NCBI GenBank assembly: GCA_031841125.1
Contig: CM063109.1
Location: forward strand, 1,092,321-1,156,320
Source: Acanthococcus lagerstroemiae
Taxonomy: Eukaryota > Arthropoda > Insecta > Hemiptera > Eriococcidae
Reading direction: 5' to 3'
Length of the DNA stretch: 64,000 nucleotides
Shown here: positions 22,801-31,548 of the stretch, one piece after another
Layout: every line of letters starts with the position of its first letter
Position numbering within the stretch: position 1 is the first letter of the stretch
Made by a program: the position numbers and the translations under genes
Notes under the pieces: generated by a model
What the model saw: only the letters and a program-made list of their open reading frames with translations
Database searches by the model: none
Told to the model about the DNA's origin: nothing

Positions 22801-25800
22801 CAAAAGTGGCTGTACCATTTGCGAAGTATACTCGTAGGCTAGTATCTACATATACCTATGTGGTATATAGTTATATGTACATACAAATTTAGCATTGGTA
22901 CGCGACATATTAAGATTAGGTTTGTATGGTCAAATATGTACCTCTATGTTTGTAAGTAGGTATATTTTATTATCTACTCTTAGATATTAGTTGAACTTAC
23001 TTAGATAATATACCACATATTACGCGCGTATACGATTTTAATTTATTATTAAAAGTACTACCTTCATCAGGGATTACTTTGCTGGATGGTGTAACCGACG
23101 ATTTAATGGAAGCAAAAGCTATTAAATACGCCAACGACAGGGTGGATATTTATAGCGGCTCTTGGGGCCCTCAAGATAACGGACAGACATTGGATGGACC
23201 CGGTCATTTAGCCTCTCTAGCGTTCTATCACGGTGTTACCAAAGTAATACCTACCCCCAAAAATATCATATTATTTAAGCTAAACGAGTTTTTTTTTTTT
23301 TTTTTTTTTTCAAATATACATTAGAAAAGAAAAAAAAACATTTTTTAATTACGATTTTGATGTCTCTAATACACGTACCTATGTGTGTTTTGCAGGGTAG
23401 GAATGGACTCGGTTCATTGTACGTGTTCGCTGCAGGTAACGGCGGCATATTCGGAGATCATTGCGGAGCGGATGGTTATGTTAACAGTATATACTCGATA
23501 GCGGTAGCTAGTGCAACGCATGACGGAGATTTGCCGTTTTATGCAGAGCGGTGTCCAGCCGTTATTGCAACAGCGTACTCCGGTAGTACAGCGGATGAAG
23601 TGAAGATTGTAGGTTATAACTTGCTTATAGCTATGGTCCAAACTACGTAGTATAACTTTCATAAAGAGATACGAGTACGAGTACCTACCTGATGTATCTA
23701 CGGGTACACGTACCCGCGTATAGGCTGTAGGCCTAGGTATTCACAAATAACTAACTCTCACCGATTGTTTTTGCAGATTGCTACTGATATTCACAATTCT
23801 TGCACGTTGGAACATTCGGGAACATCCGCGTCGGCTCCGCTCGTTGCTGGGGTTCTTGGTTTGGTGCTGGAAGCCAAGTACGTCCTCATAAAATAGTGAT
23901 CAAAACTATTCGCTTCGGGTACCGATGAGGTACCGACAAATCTCTCGCGATAAATCGTAAGATCAGAGACGAACAACTTTTAATAAATTAACGAAACCCC
24001 CCGTTAATTTAAAACTAAATTTGTTACGGAATAAGCCTAACGGTAGTTTATAAGACTACGCACGTGTAACTGAAGCTGTTAGCTAGGTAGTAGGTACTAT
24101 AGTTTAAGTTATAGTAGTCTTTATTGATCTTGAACTCATAACCTTATCCGCGGCGTGTTTCGAAACCGGATTCACGCCGACTTATAATTATAAAAACTGA
24201 AAACGAAGAACATAGAAAAATCAGCGATCGATGAAACTATATACCCGTTCCCGGGGGTAGGATCTAAACGCGAAAAATGGTTATTTTTTACCGGCGTTTC
24301 AGCTCTAGAGGAAGACCTCTTCAGCCGGCCAAAATACGTTATTTTCATTTTTAGGCGTAGTAATCCAAAAATTACAATTTCTCTTCGCAAGCGAATTGAA
24401 TGCGTTTCTATGTACATCTCCTCGTTCGAAATTTAAACTATCTCATTTCATTCGTGGAGATGGGCGAGCAAGTAGACAGGCAGATAAGTAGTCAGGGAGG
24501 CAGGTAAATAGGTGCTGGCTGACCCGGGAATACGCAATAAACTATTACAGCATCCAGCAACGACGAGAACGCCAGTGTTTCTTGCGATGTTTGCTGTATA
24601 AGAATTTTTTTCCGTAAATACACCTCACGCTCTCCTGCTCCACTCAACCAGTTATGGCTGGAATACCGCTTTTCCCTTCTGAAAAATTCTAGTTCGAATC
24701 GTGAAAAAGTCGGAATAAATTTTTTCGATGATAGTGGATTGGGGGGGGGGCGCTTTCAGTGATTGGCTCCCTTGCGCATGTCCCCTGAATTCGTCGCTGC
24801 CTATAGGTGTTAATCTGGTCAAACGAATGAATAAGCTGCGTTGTATAGACAAAGATATTAGCGACTAACTTTCGACCGGCAACTGAATACGAATAAATAC
24901 CGATTTTTCGTTCGTAAATATTAGCAGGAACGTGACGTGGCGTGACATCCAGCATCTTTTAGTATGGAGTTGTGAAATAACTTCATTGAAACGAGATATC
25001 GATTGGTCTCAGAATAGCGCTGGCTTATGGTTTACTCCGCAATTTGGATTTGGTCTGATAAACGCGTTTAAAATGGTGACCTTGGCCAGGGATTGGAAAA
25101 CTGTACCGGAGAAGTTCATTTGCTCGGCGCCGTTTGAATTAAGGTACCTATCTACGAACTAGAATTTACGTTGACTTACTAGTAGCCTACAGTCCTGCAC
25201 AGATTGCAGATACAACCGTTTTCGTTGCGATTTCTCGTTCTAAGTTACTAATAAATACCTAACTAAAAGGGTACCTTTAGGTTCTTATAATTGGTAAGAA
25301 GATTCAAAACTCCGATGTACCACGTACATAACGATTGAAACAGGTAAGTATTCACCTGTGTTACTTAATTCGTGTTACAGAAACGTGAATCGGGTATTTA
25401 CAAATTACGTCGCTTTTGTTGGTACTGTGTTCACCGATGCCTGTGGCGATTCGGTTCGATATTTAGAACACGTTCAGCTGAATTTAACGGCCAAGTACGC
25501 GATCAGAGGACATTTGGAAATAGTTTTGATTTCACCTTCGGGTAGGTAGTAGGCCTACAACTTTGATTTTCAATTCTCGATTTCGGTATACCTTACATAG
25601 GTATATACAAAGTTGATAGTTGATTCGATCGAACTACATGAGTACTTATTAAGTTACGCGTAGTAGAGACTGTACAGTGAAACCTCCATTAACGGACATT
25701 CCCCAGTAGCGGACACCTCCTAGTACGGACAAAATATGTACGGTCCCGGTCAAACTTCCAGTCAAATGAATGTATTGGAAACCTCAAAATAGCCGACTCT

Positions 25801-28800
25801 CTCTTAACGGACAATGGGCAGTAGAAAACAGTCTCGTAGTTCAAAATCACCTCTGAATAACGGACAAAAAAGAGAGTATTGCTTTAATCACGAATGTACT
25901 CGTACACCCGTTTCTTCTACAAAGAGAATTGAGGCTGTCGAATATTCAGCCCTGACGAGAGGGGGAGGAGAAAGGAGGGAGATACCCCGAGCCCGGACTT
26001 TCAGCAGAGCCCGATAATTTCAGAAGGCCTGAATTTCAACGCTTACGGCTACATCATACCGTACATTAAATCAGCAGTTACTCCCTTAGTGAAAGGAAAT
26101 AAAAAATTCTGGTTTTGAACGTATGCTTATAATTTTTTCCCATTTGACAAAATAACAAAATGAACTGGAAGAAGAGGGGGCCTCTGGAAATTCCCCCCAG
26201 GCCCTTATTTTCTTTCTACGGGGCTGCAAATATTGACTTTAGATTTAAATGAATGAACGAATGCATGGATTTCAAAATCAAAACAAAGATGCAGTACTTT
26301 TGTTGCTATTGAAAAGTAAATGACTAAATATTTCTAGAATTCGTATATATTCCTATTTATATATTTTTTATTTATTATTATTAATTTTTTTCCCGCTTAA
26401 ATAAATAGATTTAAGTTGAAGTGATGGGTGTTAATAAAATGTATGTGATTAATTGAAGTTTGTTTAAAAAAAAAGAAACAAAGAAGAAAGAAATCATGTA
26501 TAAGAGGTGGGGGAGGGATGGGTGGGTATAAAAGTAGTACTGAGCTTTGAGGAACACACAAGAAAATCGTAAGTTGCTGCCTCTGGCAATGCATGAATCA
26601 CTGAACTACACTGCATTGTACAGCGTCCCTGAAAACGTTCATTTGATTTCACAATTGCAGTCTAATATTGAGAAACGTATTAGGTATTGTTAGCACTGAG
26701 AAACAATCAAAAATTACCTCTTTTTTATACGCACTGTACATACTGTATTGTAAGTACCTACTTTATATCTATACTGCATACAATATAAGCGACGTAATTT
26801 TTTTATCGTTCCTTCCAATAGCAGACACCTCTAAATAGTGGCCAAAATTGTTGGTTCCATGAGTGTCCGCTGTAGCGAGGTTTCAGTGTATTCTGGAACT
26901 GAAGGGCTATTTCGGAGTAGAGACGGCCACATTTTACGGTGAATACACGCGGTTTGCAGGTACTGCGAGCACGTTGATGGAACCTCGAAAAAATGACATC
27001 GTTGCGACCACCTTTGTCGGATGGCCATTCATGTCTTTACAGTTTTGGGGCGAATCGGCGGCGGGAACTTGGACAGTAATGATTTCGGACAAGGTAAGCA
27101 CTAAGAAGTATCACAAGGGTACTTTTATATTCATTTTATACTGACTAGGGTGGTCATCATCGTTGAGGATTGAGCCGATCACTATTCAAAATTGTTTCCG
27201 AATAATGTGAGTTATTTACCTACACCTAAATTCAGGGCCGGATTTAGGATTTTGCCGCTCTCCGCCAAGATTATACCTTTATTCATATCTACGTGCACGT
27301 TTAATTAGGTAAATCATTGGAACGAACTCTGCACATTTTTTTTGAGAAAAGTAGAGAAAATTGGAAAAAGTTGCCGCTCTCTATAATTTGCCGCCTCCGC
27401 CATGGCGGACTTGGCGCATACGTAAATACGGGGCTGCCTAAATTACTGGTATATGTAGACAGCCTAGATACCAACAACAAGAAATTCAAGTTCGTTAGCT
27501 TTAAAAATTATAATTCATACCGCCCGACTATCCTATCAAATTTCGCTTGCTTACAAGTTCTCCAAATTTGACTCAACATGGATATGTGTCTGTTCGTTGA
27601 CCCTCAATGTACCTACTTATAAGGTGTGAGTCACGTTTAGCCAACCGACCGACCGACCGACCGACCGACCGACATGGCCGACTCGAATGTCGACAGGTGC
27701 CGAGAATGTTATTATGACGATTCATCACGGCAGTTGTTGCTTCATGATACCCGCTATCATTCTTACTTCTGTTATGTGTACGTTCAACGACATTGGACTG
27801 CGTCCACAGTCCACATTCCTATTTTCCTATATGTGTAATGCGAAAACCGTTACTCCGCCCGACTCACTCTCTCACTAATCATGTTCAATCCTGCTTATCA
27901 AGCTACGCATGTTTTCACCTGGTTCATCTTTCTTTCTCAGTTCCCTCGCCATCTATAATATAAATTTAGTATTGATATTTCTTTTCGTTCATGCGTTAAA
28001 CATTTCGTGCTTACGTCCCACGTTCTTTACGCCTGTAATTCGACTTTCATTTTCGATTCTCTGTGTTTTTTTGCATCGTTTACGAATAAAGTTTTCGAAG
28101 GATAATTTCGTCTTACGTTAGATATATATTGACTGAATTAGTGAACGTCTTTCGTAGCCCTGATGAGGACTCCGCCAAATACGCGGCAACTTGCAAGCAA
28201 TTAGCAACTAACTAAAACGCAAAATTTCCTGGTTGCTTGCAAATTGCCGCTTACTTATATGCAGCTACGGCCAAAGACATACCTAATAATATCCATGTAC
28301 CAGTAAATCCGTATGCAGTGTAAATACTCGGCATCAGCTTACTGATATTTTACAAGTATTTTTTTTTCTTCTTTTCTTTCTCAATTCTACCTATCTAAAT
28401 CACTTCAGTTAACGATAATAAGAAATCCTCCATCTGGAATATGATAGTGTTAAATCCGGCATCTCTCAACAATTCTACGAAATAGTCTCTCTTTCATATC
28501 GTCTTTTTAAAAGCTCACCCTGCCTCCCCCCGGGGGGGGGGGATATTATAGTCCTTTCGAACCATACTGTATACGAGTACATAAATTTTTCCAATCCACT
28601 TTGTACTGTAACGTACATTATTTTATCTCTTAACTGATATATGTACCTATTATTAAGTTTATTCACTTTTCGTATTAACCACTTCTACTTTTAGGAATCT
28701 TTTTGATACCAAAAGGTGGGGCGATACTTTCGGGCCACATACGCTTTTAATCGATGTGTATTAACTCATTATTCTAGTTATCCTTATAATTGTTCTTCTT

Positions 28801-31548
28801 GGGGACTATAACCTCGGAATACTCTTCCTTTGTATCGTTGATTTTACCTAATTTAATACACTAATTTAAAATTGACTTCGCTTGTCGCTCTTGATTTCGC
28901 GGCCTTTTGAACAAGTAACCTCTCAAAATTCGCGTTTCCGCAATTCCAAGCCAAGACGAGATAGTATGTGAGACTGTAACAAAAGAGTTTTCTTAGGGGG
29001 ATAAAAATACATTTCTTAATAGTTGACGAAAAAAAGTTATCAAATTTGGTATTTAAATTGAGAAAGGATACAATAATGCACCAGTGTGTACTTCCTCTTC
29101 ATCCCGATGCTTCTGAACTAAAAGTTATTTGTGGAATATATTAATACGTAATCCCTGAAAATAACTTCTGGTTATGGCGGCCTACATTTAAATTCTTTTA
29201 ATCATCTATTTTTAAGAACTATAATACAAGCATCATTCATTCCAGCAATGCGTGCGCGAATGTAAAGAACAGTAGTTTAGTGCTTAGTATAATTGATTTG
29301 CGAATCGAAGTGTTTGAATCTGATGTTCGCATTTTGTAGAATTCGAATTATTTTCGTGTCACCAAGGTGTGATTCTCCCTCTCTCTTCCGCTTTTATCAC
29401 TCTATCTAAGAAAAATGAGTAGTTCGATAGTTCGCCGTTATTGGTAGGCTCGATACTGGTAGTACCTAAGGTATTAAACTTGTTAAATTTGTTGGATTTG
29501 TGGAACCTATAATATATGGTTTTAAGCAGGCCTATCCAAATAGTTACGTGCATACGCACTCTGCGCAGCTCGCTAATTCGTGGACGCAAAAACTGAGTTC
29601 CTTCCTAATAAGAGAGATATATAAAAACGAATGTCAGTCTGTGTGTTTATTCTTCATCTACTACACCATTCGCATGCGATCTCCATGACACTTTTGGTAA
29701 TTGTTAAGTAGGGTACCTATCATTCCGGCGCGGACGATTCGGCACTGAAATTGTTTTGGCGCGGACGATCTGGCGCTGACTCACTTCGGCTATTAAAATG
29801 GAAAATGATTCGCCTTCAAGGAGCGTCGCTGCAAAATTGTTTGGGTACAAGTATCATGATATTTGAACTCGATAATTAAGAAGTATGAACCTGTCGTTCT
29901 GTCGATATCTTTGTAGTCTGCTGATACAGATTATTCACCAGCAAAAAGCATTATACGATGTATACTTGCCAAATGGGGGAAAACTCATCTTAGTAGGTAT
30001 ATATGTTACTTCATTTACAGAAATACAAAAAGTTTTCCCAGAAAGAATTGCCTATTATCAAAATTGAAGGGGGCCATATATTAATTTAAAACATTGATAT
30101 TTTGATGAATTTTTTGCGCCTTCAATATTTAAGATAGATAATATTGTCTGCAAAGTATTTTGTTACCAATAGTATGAACAATGAAATACCGTGTTCGAAT
30201 TTTTTATTTAAAAACTTTTGAAATTGTTGTCAGCATTCTGAAAGAAATGATAAAATTGAATTGTCCCTTCAATATAGAAAGTATGCAACCGACTCCGTAG
30301 CGGAAATTAAAGTCTTATTTCAAGCGCACCACCAACACCAGGCGTACATAGGCTGAGTTCTCACTAACAGCCGCACCGCGTGGAGTTACAGTGCAGTGGT
30401 GGTGGATTTCACCACGTGTTTGATCTGAGGGTTAACGGAATATAATTTTTACTCAGTGCCAAAATGATTCTGGCGCCGAAAGGTATGCATGGCCCAAATA
30501 GCGGCGTCGAATCGTCAGCCCCGAAATGAACGGTTCCCGTTGAGTACACTCCCGCTCAGGTTTTTCTGGCATAGTACATCCTGAAAGCACACAGAGGAGG
30601 GCAAGGTACGAGCCCCCGACCCCTATCCTACGATGAGTGGCGCGCGTGTATACACAACTAATAATCGAATACAAATAAATAAATTCGTGAAAACAATTCC
30701 TTTCTTCTGAGATCGCAGCAACGCGCGACGCGTCATCTAGTAAAAGTTAAAACGAACTTTAAAAATAGGATGGTGTCCAATACGTACGTGTAGGTACCAT
30801 CCAGGGGGTGCGCATGAGTAATATTCCGAATAAAACAAAACCAGTTATAGCACGCATGCGTGATTTTTGATAGCAAATACTGACTTATATGCGCACCCCT
30901 GTATGTATATACGGAGATAGAACTCAGAGATAAGGTCGGAATTTTGCCCCGGAATTGTTGTGAGACGATTCTGCGACGAATCGGCGCAACCAAAAAATAA
31001 AAATAAACGAATTGACACCTTCAGAAGTGATCGTAGGGAGCGGGAAATACCTGTTTAGGAACGGGAATACTCTCTGTTGGAAGACTCTGGGATTGCTATT
31101 CATGGGGCGATAATCAAAAATATTTTGTACACGGGACGAACTTGATAGATGCGGTAGATTAGTATCTTCACGACACTGGCAAACATTTGCGAGAAAAAAA
31201 AAAAAAAAAAAAAAAAAAAACTATTAAAATAGAGCGAAGTTTCGATCATATTCCACTTTGCTCCGGAACTCTCTTTACTTAGGCGAGATCTATGAGATGA
31301 ATACGTTTACGAGTATTTAAATAGACATATTCGAGGATACCTATCATAGGTATATCACGGGTGCCGCATATACGCGCATGCATCCGCTGTATTTGTTCGT
31401 TTGCTAATTTCATTTTTGCTCGCCATAGGTGAAGAAAGGATCACATCGAGGTCGGGTTGAATCGATTCAGCTGATTTTGCATGGTACTCGAGATATTCCT
31501 GATCATTACGTCAACATACCACGAGAATACGAATCGTTTTTATTATGA
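7741..31548 (+). CDS. PCSK1-like: Proprotein convertase, PC1/3-like (subtilisin/kexin family S8B), eleven exons
   Basis: The enzyme should cleave precursor proteins after paired basic residues in the secretory pathway. Exons 7741-7845, 9001-9234, 11129-11278, 16283-16445, 23071-23243, 23396-23608, 23777-23877, 24925-25143, 25381-25541, 26960-27093 and 31429-31548 join in frame (591 codons with the stop). In order they give the propeptide end with cleavage site LHKR/DFQ, catalytic Asp in [13 protein letters not shown] (codon 11234), His in NRHGTRCAG (16358), oxyanion Asn in AAGNGG (23438), Ser in HSGTSASAP (23825), then the P domain to LILHGT. Asn at the oxyanion position excludes PC2, which carries Asp. 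VPEKFIC after the catalytic domain, GHVDIYSASWGP-like [12 protein letters not shown] and the LILHGT ending favour PC1/3 over furin, but the subtype is inference from recalled family features. The protein stops 19 residues after LILHGT, so the PC1/3 tail is absent. The start codon and signal peptide are not established. Introns of up to 6.6 kb are full of mobile elements. Confidence 0.9.
8118..8146. repeat. (TGTACA)n short tandem repeat
   Basis: Between four and five TGTACA units within an AT-rich stretch. Confidence 0.85.
8270..8521. mobile_element. MITE with 17-bp perfect terminal inverted repeats
   Basis: TCCATGGGCGTAGCCAG (8270-8286) is the exact reverse complement of 8505-8521. TTGG flanks both ends (8266-8269 and 8522-8525), a likely 4-bp target duplication. 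It sits in the intron between the propeptide exons and has no coding capacity. Confidence 0.82.
8841..8866. repeat. (TTTC)n microsatellite
   Basis: Six to seven CTTT units about 135 bp upstream of the exon at 9001. Confidence 0.9.
9001..9234 (+). CDS. Convertase exon: primary propeptide cleavage site and start of the mature enzyme
   Basis: The acceptor CTCGGCAG ends at 9000 and the donor GAG/GTAAAT is at 9235. The exon encodes 78 residues in phase 0. RRLHKR followed by DFQ is the expected autocatalytic site. A linker of about 60 residues, longer than in vertebrate convertases, leads to ELWTLQWYE, equivalent to the conserved W-x-x-QWYL at the start of the catalytic domain. Confidence 0.83.
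9235..11128. other. Intron of the convertase gene
   Basis: It contains a poly(A) run at 10923-10944 and several short open frames with no family signature (for example 9379-9609, basic, and 10663-10896). I see no recognisable element. Confidence 0.6.
11129..11278 (+). CDS. Convertase exon: catalytic Asp
   Basis: The acceptor ATCACCAG ends at 11128 and the donor TTT/GTAAGT is perfect. It has 50 codons in phase 0. The peptide runs [20 protein letters not shown] and then [15 protein letters not shown]; the first Asp of DDG (codon 11234-11236) is the charge-relay aspartate. The intron before it is 1.9 kb. Confidence 0.95.
12421..13066 (-). pseudogene. Reverse transcriptase fragment of the R1-like LINE
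   Basis: The longest open piece of the element, 204 codons from 13035 down to 12421. It covers the palm motif with FADD and the thumb ([18 protein letters not shown], then [14 protein letters not shown]). The start Met is internal to the polyprotein: the conserved GLVLGPLLW begins upstream of it. The frame ends within the C-terminal part, and homologous sequence continues in other frames to about 12050. Confidence 0.85.
13498..13690. mobile_element. MITE nested in the R1-like LINE
   Basis: GCTCTATAGGT occurs as an exact 11-bp direct repeat at 13498-13508 and 13680-13690, and between them the ends are inverted (CATACGCCATTTTGG near 13528 against CCAAAATGGCGTATA near 13646). The insert is 171 bp and non-coding. 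A target duplication of 9-11 bp would fit a Mutator-like element. Confidence 0.72.
15388..15582 (-). CDS. FLYWCH-type zinc-finger fragment
   Basis: The minus-strand frame reads [19 protein letters not shown], then [17 protein letters not shown] and GQHNHPP. This fits the FLYWCH pattern of a leading aromatic F/Y, YW-x-C, a second Cys, a basic turn with G, then H-x-H, which together bind one zinc. It is about 60 residues, the length of one domain. The start is uncertain and it is probably one exon or a remnant of the transposon protein. Confidence 0.7.
   Translation of the reverse strand: MYIYIGTLAVVEAFVYRLNYQKKEAMYWKCGEGCSAPTVTRNGDLRGQHNHPPQTAAQLNMQLL
15695..15973 (-). CDS. Possible N-terminal exon of the transposon protein
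   Basis: A Met-initiated frame inside the FLYWCH transposon, upstream of the FLYWCH frame in the same direction. It begins [19 protein letters not shown], a basic nuclear-localisation-like start, and then becomes hydrophobic, which looks like read-through into an intron. No domain recognised. Confidence 0.3.
   Translation of the reverse strand: MGHGCKKRKQKARRHISSSESYGEEPVHQWGFKAEVHSFIPRVYIFHSFLVAKYLHAGFILLFITFVRRHLIATSYGSQFMEGTRTGGIKLL
16283..16445 (+). CDS. Convertase exon: catalytic His
   Basis: The acceptor TTTCTTTTAG ends at 16282; the donor G/GTAAAT is at 16446, leaving one base of a Gly codon. The peptide contains [16 protein letters not shown] with the catalytic His at 16358-16360, then [15 protein letters not shown]. 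The acidic residue two before Asn-basic-His in furin and PC1/3 (D/E-N-R/K-H) is Arg here (R-N-R-H), a change next to the active site. Confidence 0.96.
16662..17100 (-). mobile_element. tRNA-derived SINE with 14-bp target duplication
   Basis: TAATAATTAGATTA is present exactly at 16648-16661 and 17101-17114. The element begins on the minus strand at 17100 with a tRNA-like head: box A TGGCCGAGTGG (17093-17083) and box B GGTTCGAATCC (about 17049-17039), the internal RNA polymerase III promoter. A 360-bp unrelated body follows. The tail has no long poly(A). The head resembles a tRNA of the Ser/Leu/Arg type by its box A, but it does not fold as a functional tRNA at a glance. It sits in the intron between the His and pocket exons. 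Confidence 0.9.
17115..18936. other. Intron stretch, no gene recognised
   Basis: Moderately GC-balanced unique-looking DNA to about 18300. At 18412-18470 there is GCCCGTAGCCAGAGG followed by facing GGGTG and CACCCCC tracts, a degraded end of the same GTAGCCAG element type. No exon recognised. Confidence 0.5.
18937..19139. mobile_element. Small TIR element of the GTGGCGTAGCC type, diverged
   Basis: CAATGGCGTGGCCAAG at the left faces CTTGACTACACCACTGCC at the right. G-rich and C-rich tracts lie just inside the ends, as in 5250-5421. No coding. Confidence 0.5.
20256..20478 (-). CDS. Myb/SANT-like DNA-binding protein fragment, two exons
   Basis: On the minus strand the frame reads [20 protein letters not shown], then EERKEAG. 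A donor GAG/GTGCAA at 20390 and an acceptor TTCTTTTCAG before 20333 remove 57 bp, giving [19 protein letters not shown] and on to 20256, where GTAATA is a further donor. The W-x-x-x-W-spaced basic helix followed by EAGG fits the third helix of the Myb/SANT-like domains found in insect transposon accessory proteins. The N-terminal part and the rest of the protein were not found. Confidence 0.45.
20479..22300. other. Interior of the 3.3-kb TIR element
   Basis: Short open frames on both strands (for example 21012-21227 and 22055-22312) have no family signature. No transposase motif was recognised. Confidence 0.4.
23071..23243 (+). CDS. Convertase exon: S1/S2/S4 pocket region
   Basis: The acceptor TTCATCAG ends at 23070; its first two bases complete the Gly codon. 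The donor AAA/GTAATA follows HGVTK in phase 0. The peptide [17 protein letters not shown] and [19 protein letters not shown] keeps the acidic residues that bind basic substrate side chains in furin (TD, EA, the Asp of PQD and the Asp of LDGP). The usual S-A-S-W is S-G-S-W. Confidence 0.96.
23290..23310. repeat. Poly(T) run in a short intron
   Basis: About 21 T residues in the 152-bp intron before the oxyanion-Asn exon. It could be part of the polypyrimidine context, although the acceptor is 85 bp away. Confidence 0.9.
23396..23608 (+). CDS. Convertase exon: oxyanion-hole Asn
   Basis: The acceptor TGTTTTGCAG ends at 23395; the donor ATT/GTAGGT is at 23609. There are 71 codons in phase 0. [17 protein letters not shown] carries the oxyanion Asn (23438-23440). 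HCGADGY keeps the first Cys and the pocket Asp but has Ala in place of the second Cys of the common C-N-C-D-G-Y. PFYAERC supplies the partner Cys. The intron before it is only 152 bp. Confidence 0.96.
23777..23877 (+). CDS. Convertase exon: catalytic Ser
   Basis: The acceptor TTTTTGCAG ends at 23776; the donor AA/GTACGT is at 23878, leaving two bases of an Asn codon. [19 protein letters not shown] contains the nucleophile Ser in GTSA (23825-23827), and VLGLVLEAN follows. The motif D-(L/I)-HN-(D/S)-CT is a PC1/3-like feature. Confidence 0.97.
23878..24924. other. Intron between the Ser exon and the RNVTWRD exon
   Basis: 1.05 kb with no clear element. A G-run of ten at 24741-24750 lies in a stretch also ending GAATTCGTCGCTGCC (24788), possibly another degraded G-rich element. 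Confidence 0.5.
24925..25143 (+). CDS. Convertase exon: end of the catalytic domain
   Basis: The acceptor ATATTAG ends at 24924 and the first base completes Asn; the donor AG/GTACCT is at 25144. [14 protein letters not shown] is a family hallmark. [18 protein letters not shown], then [11 protein letters not shown], closes the S8 domain and reads like the PC1/3 version. Confidence 0.96.
25381..25541 (+). CDS. Convertase exon: P domain, first half
   Basis: The acceptor CGTGTTACAG ends at 25380; the donor G/GTAGGT is at 25542. It encodes [20 protein letters not shown], then [15 protein letters not shown]. The RRGDL sequence typical of convertase P domains is IRGHL here, so the RGD triplet is lost. 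Confidence 0.95.
25675..26888. mobile_element. pogo/Tigger-like DNA transposon remnant
   Basis: CAGTGAAACCTCCATTAACG at the left and GTCCGCTGTAGCGAGGTTTC at the right form the CAGTGAAACCTC...GGACA terminal repeat typical of Tigger/pogo elements, with TA at 25673-25674 and 26889-26890. Further AACGGACA motifs repeat inside the left end (25804, 25858). No transposase frame survives. It occupies nearly the whole 1.4-kb intron between the two P-domain exons. Confidence 0.78.
26960..27093 (+). CDS. Convertase exon: P domain, second half
   Basis: The acceptor GGTTTGCAG ends at 26959 and two bases complete the Gly of SPSG-TASTL; the donor AAG/GTAAGC is at 27094. [18 protein letters not shown] is the conserved W-G-E-x-x-x-G-x-W block. 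A pogo/Tigger-like element ends only about 70 bp before this acceptor. Confidence 0.95.
27233..27438. mobile_element. Short TIR element of the CAGGGCCGGATTTA type
   Basis: CAGGGCCGGATTTAGG at 27233 faces TAAATACGGGGCTGCC at 27423-27438, with TTTGCCGCTCTCCGCC and GCCGCCTCCGCCATGGCGG inside. No coding. Confidence 0.55.
27643..27673. repeat. (ACCG)n microsatellite
   Basis: Between seven and eight CCGA units in the last intron of the convertase gene. Confidence 0.95.
28183..28250. repeat. 68-bp intronic hairpin
   Basis: GCGGCAACTTGCAAGCAA (28183-28200) pairs with TTGCTTGCAAATTGCCGC (28233-28250) with a single mismatch and a 32-nt loop, in the last convertase intron. Confidence 0.75.
28251..31193. 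other. Last intron of the convertase gene, central part
   Basis: No exon recognised. A C/G tract lies at 28524-28542. The words GGCGCGGACGAT recur at 29730 and 29759, and inverted related sequence (CTCAGTGCCAAAATG, TGGCGCCG, GTCGAATCGTC) occurs at 30455-30515. This hints at a degraded TIR element from about 29717 to 30520. Confidence 0.4.
31194..31220. repeat. Poly(A) run
   Basis: About 27 A residues, 209 bp before the last-exon acceptor. It may be the tail of a degraded retroelement, but no element body was recognised before it. Confidence 0.85.
31429..31548 (+). CDS. Convertase last exon and stop codon
   Basis: The acceptor GCTCGCCATAG ends at 31428. There are 39 codons in phase 0, then TGA at 31546-31548. 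[20 protein letters not shown] closes the P domain and is followed by [19 protein letters not shown]. It aligns with the exon at 3402-3530. No AATAAA close downstream could be assigned. Confidence 0.93.
   Translation: MKKGSHRGRVESIQLILHGTRDIPDHYVNIPREYESFLL

Noticed and set aside
7741..31548. The convertase as PC2 (amontillado)
   Set aside because: PC2 has Asp at the oxyanion position; this protein has Asn in AAGNGG, and the region around HNSCT and VPEKFIC fits PC1/3 better.
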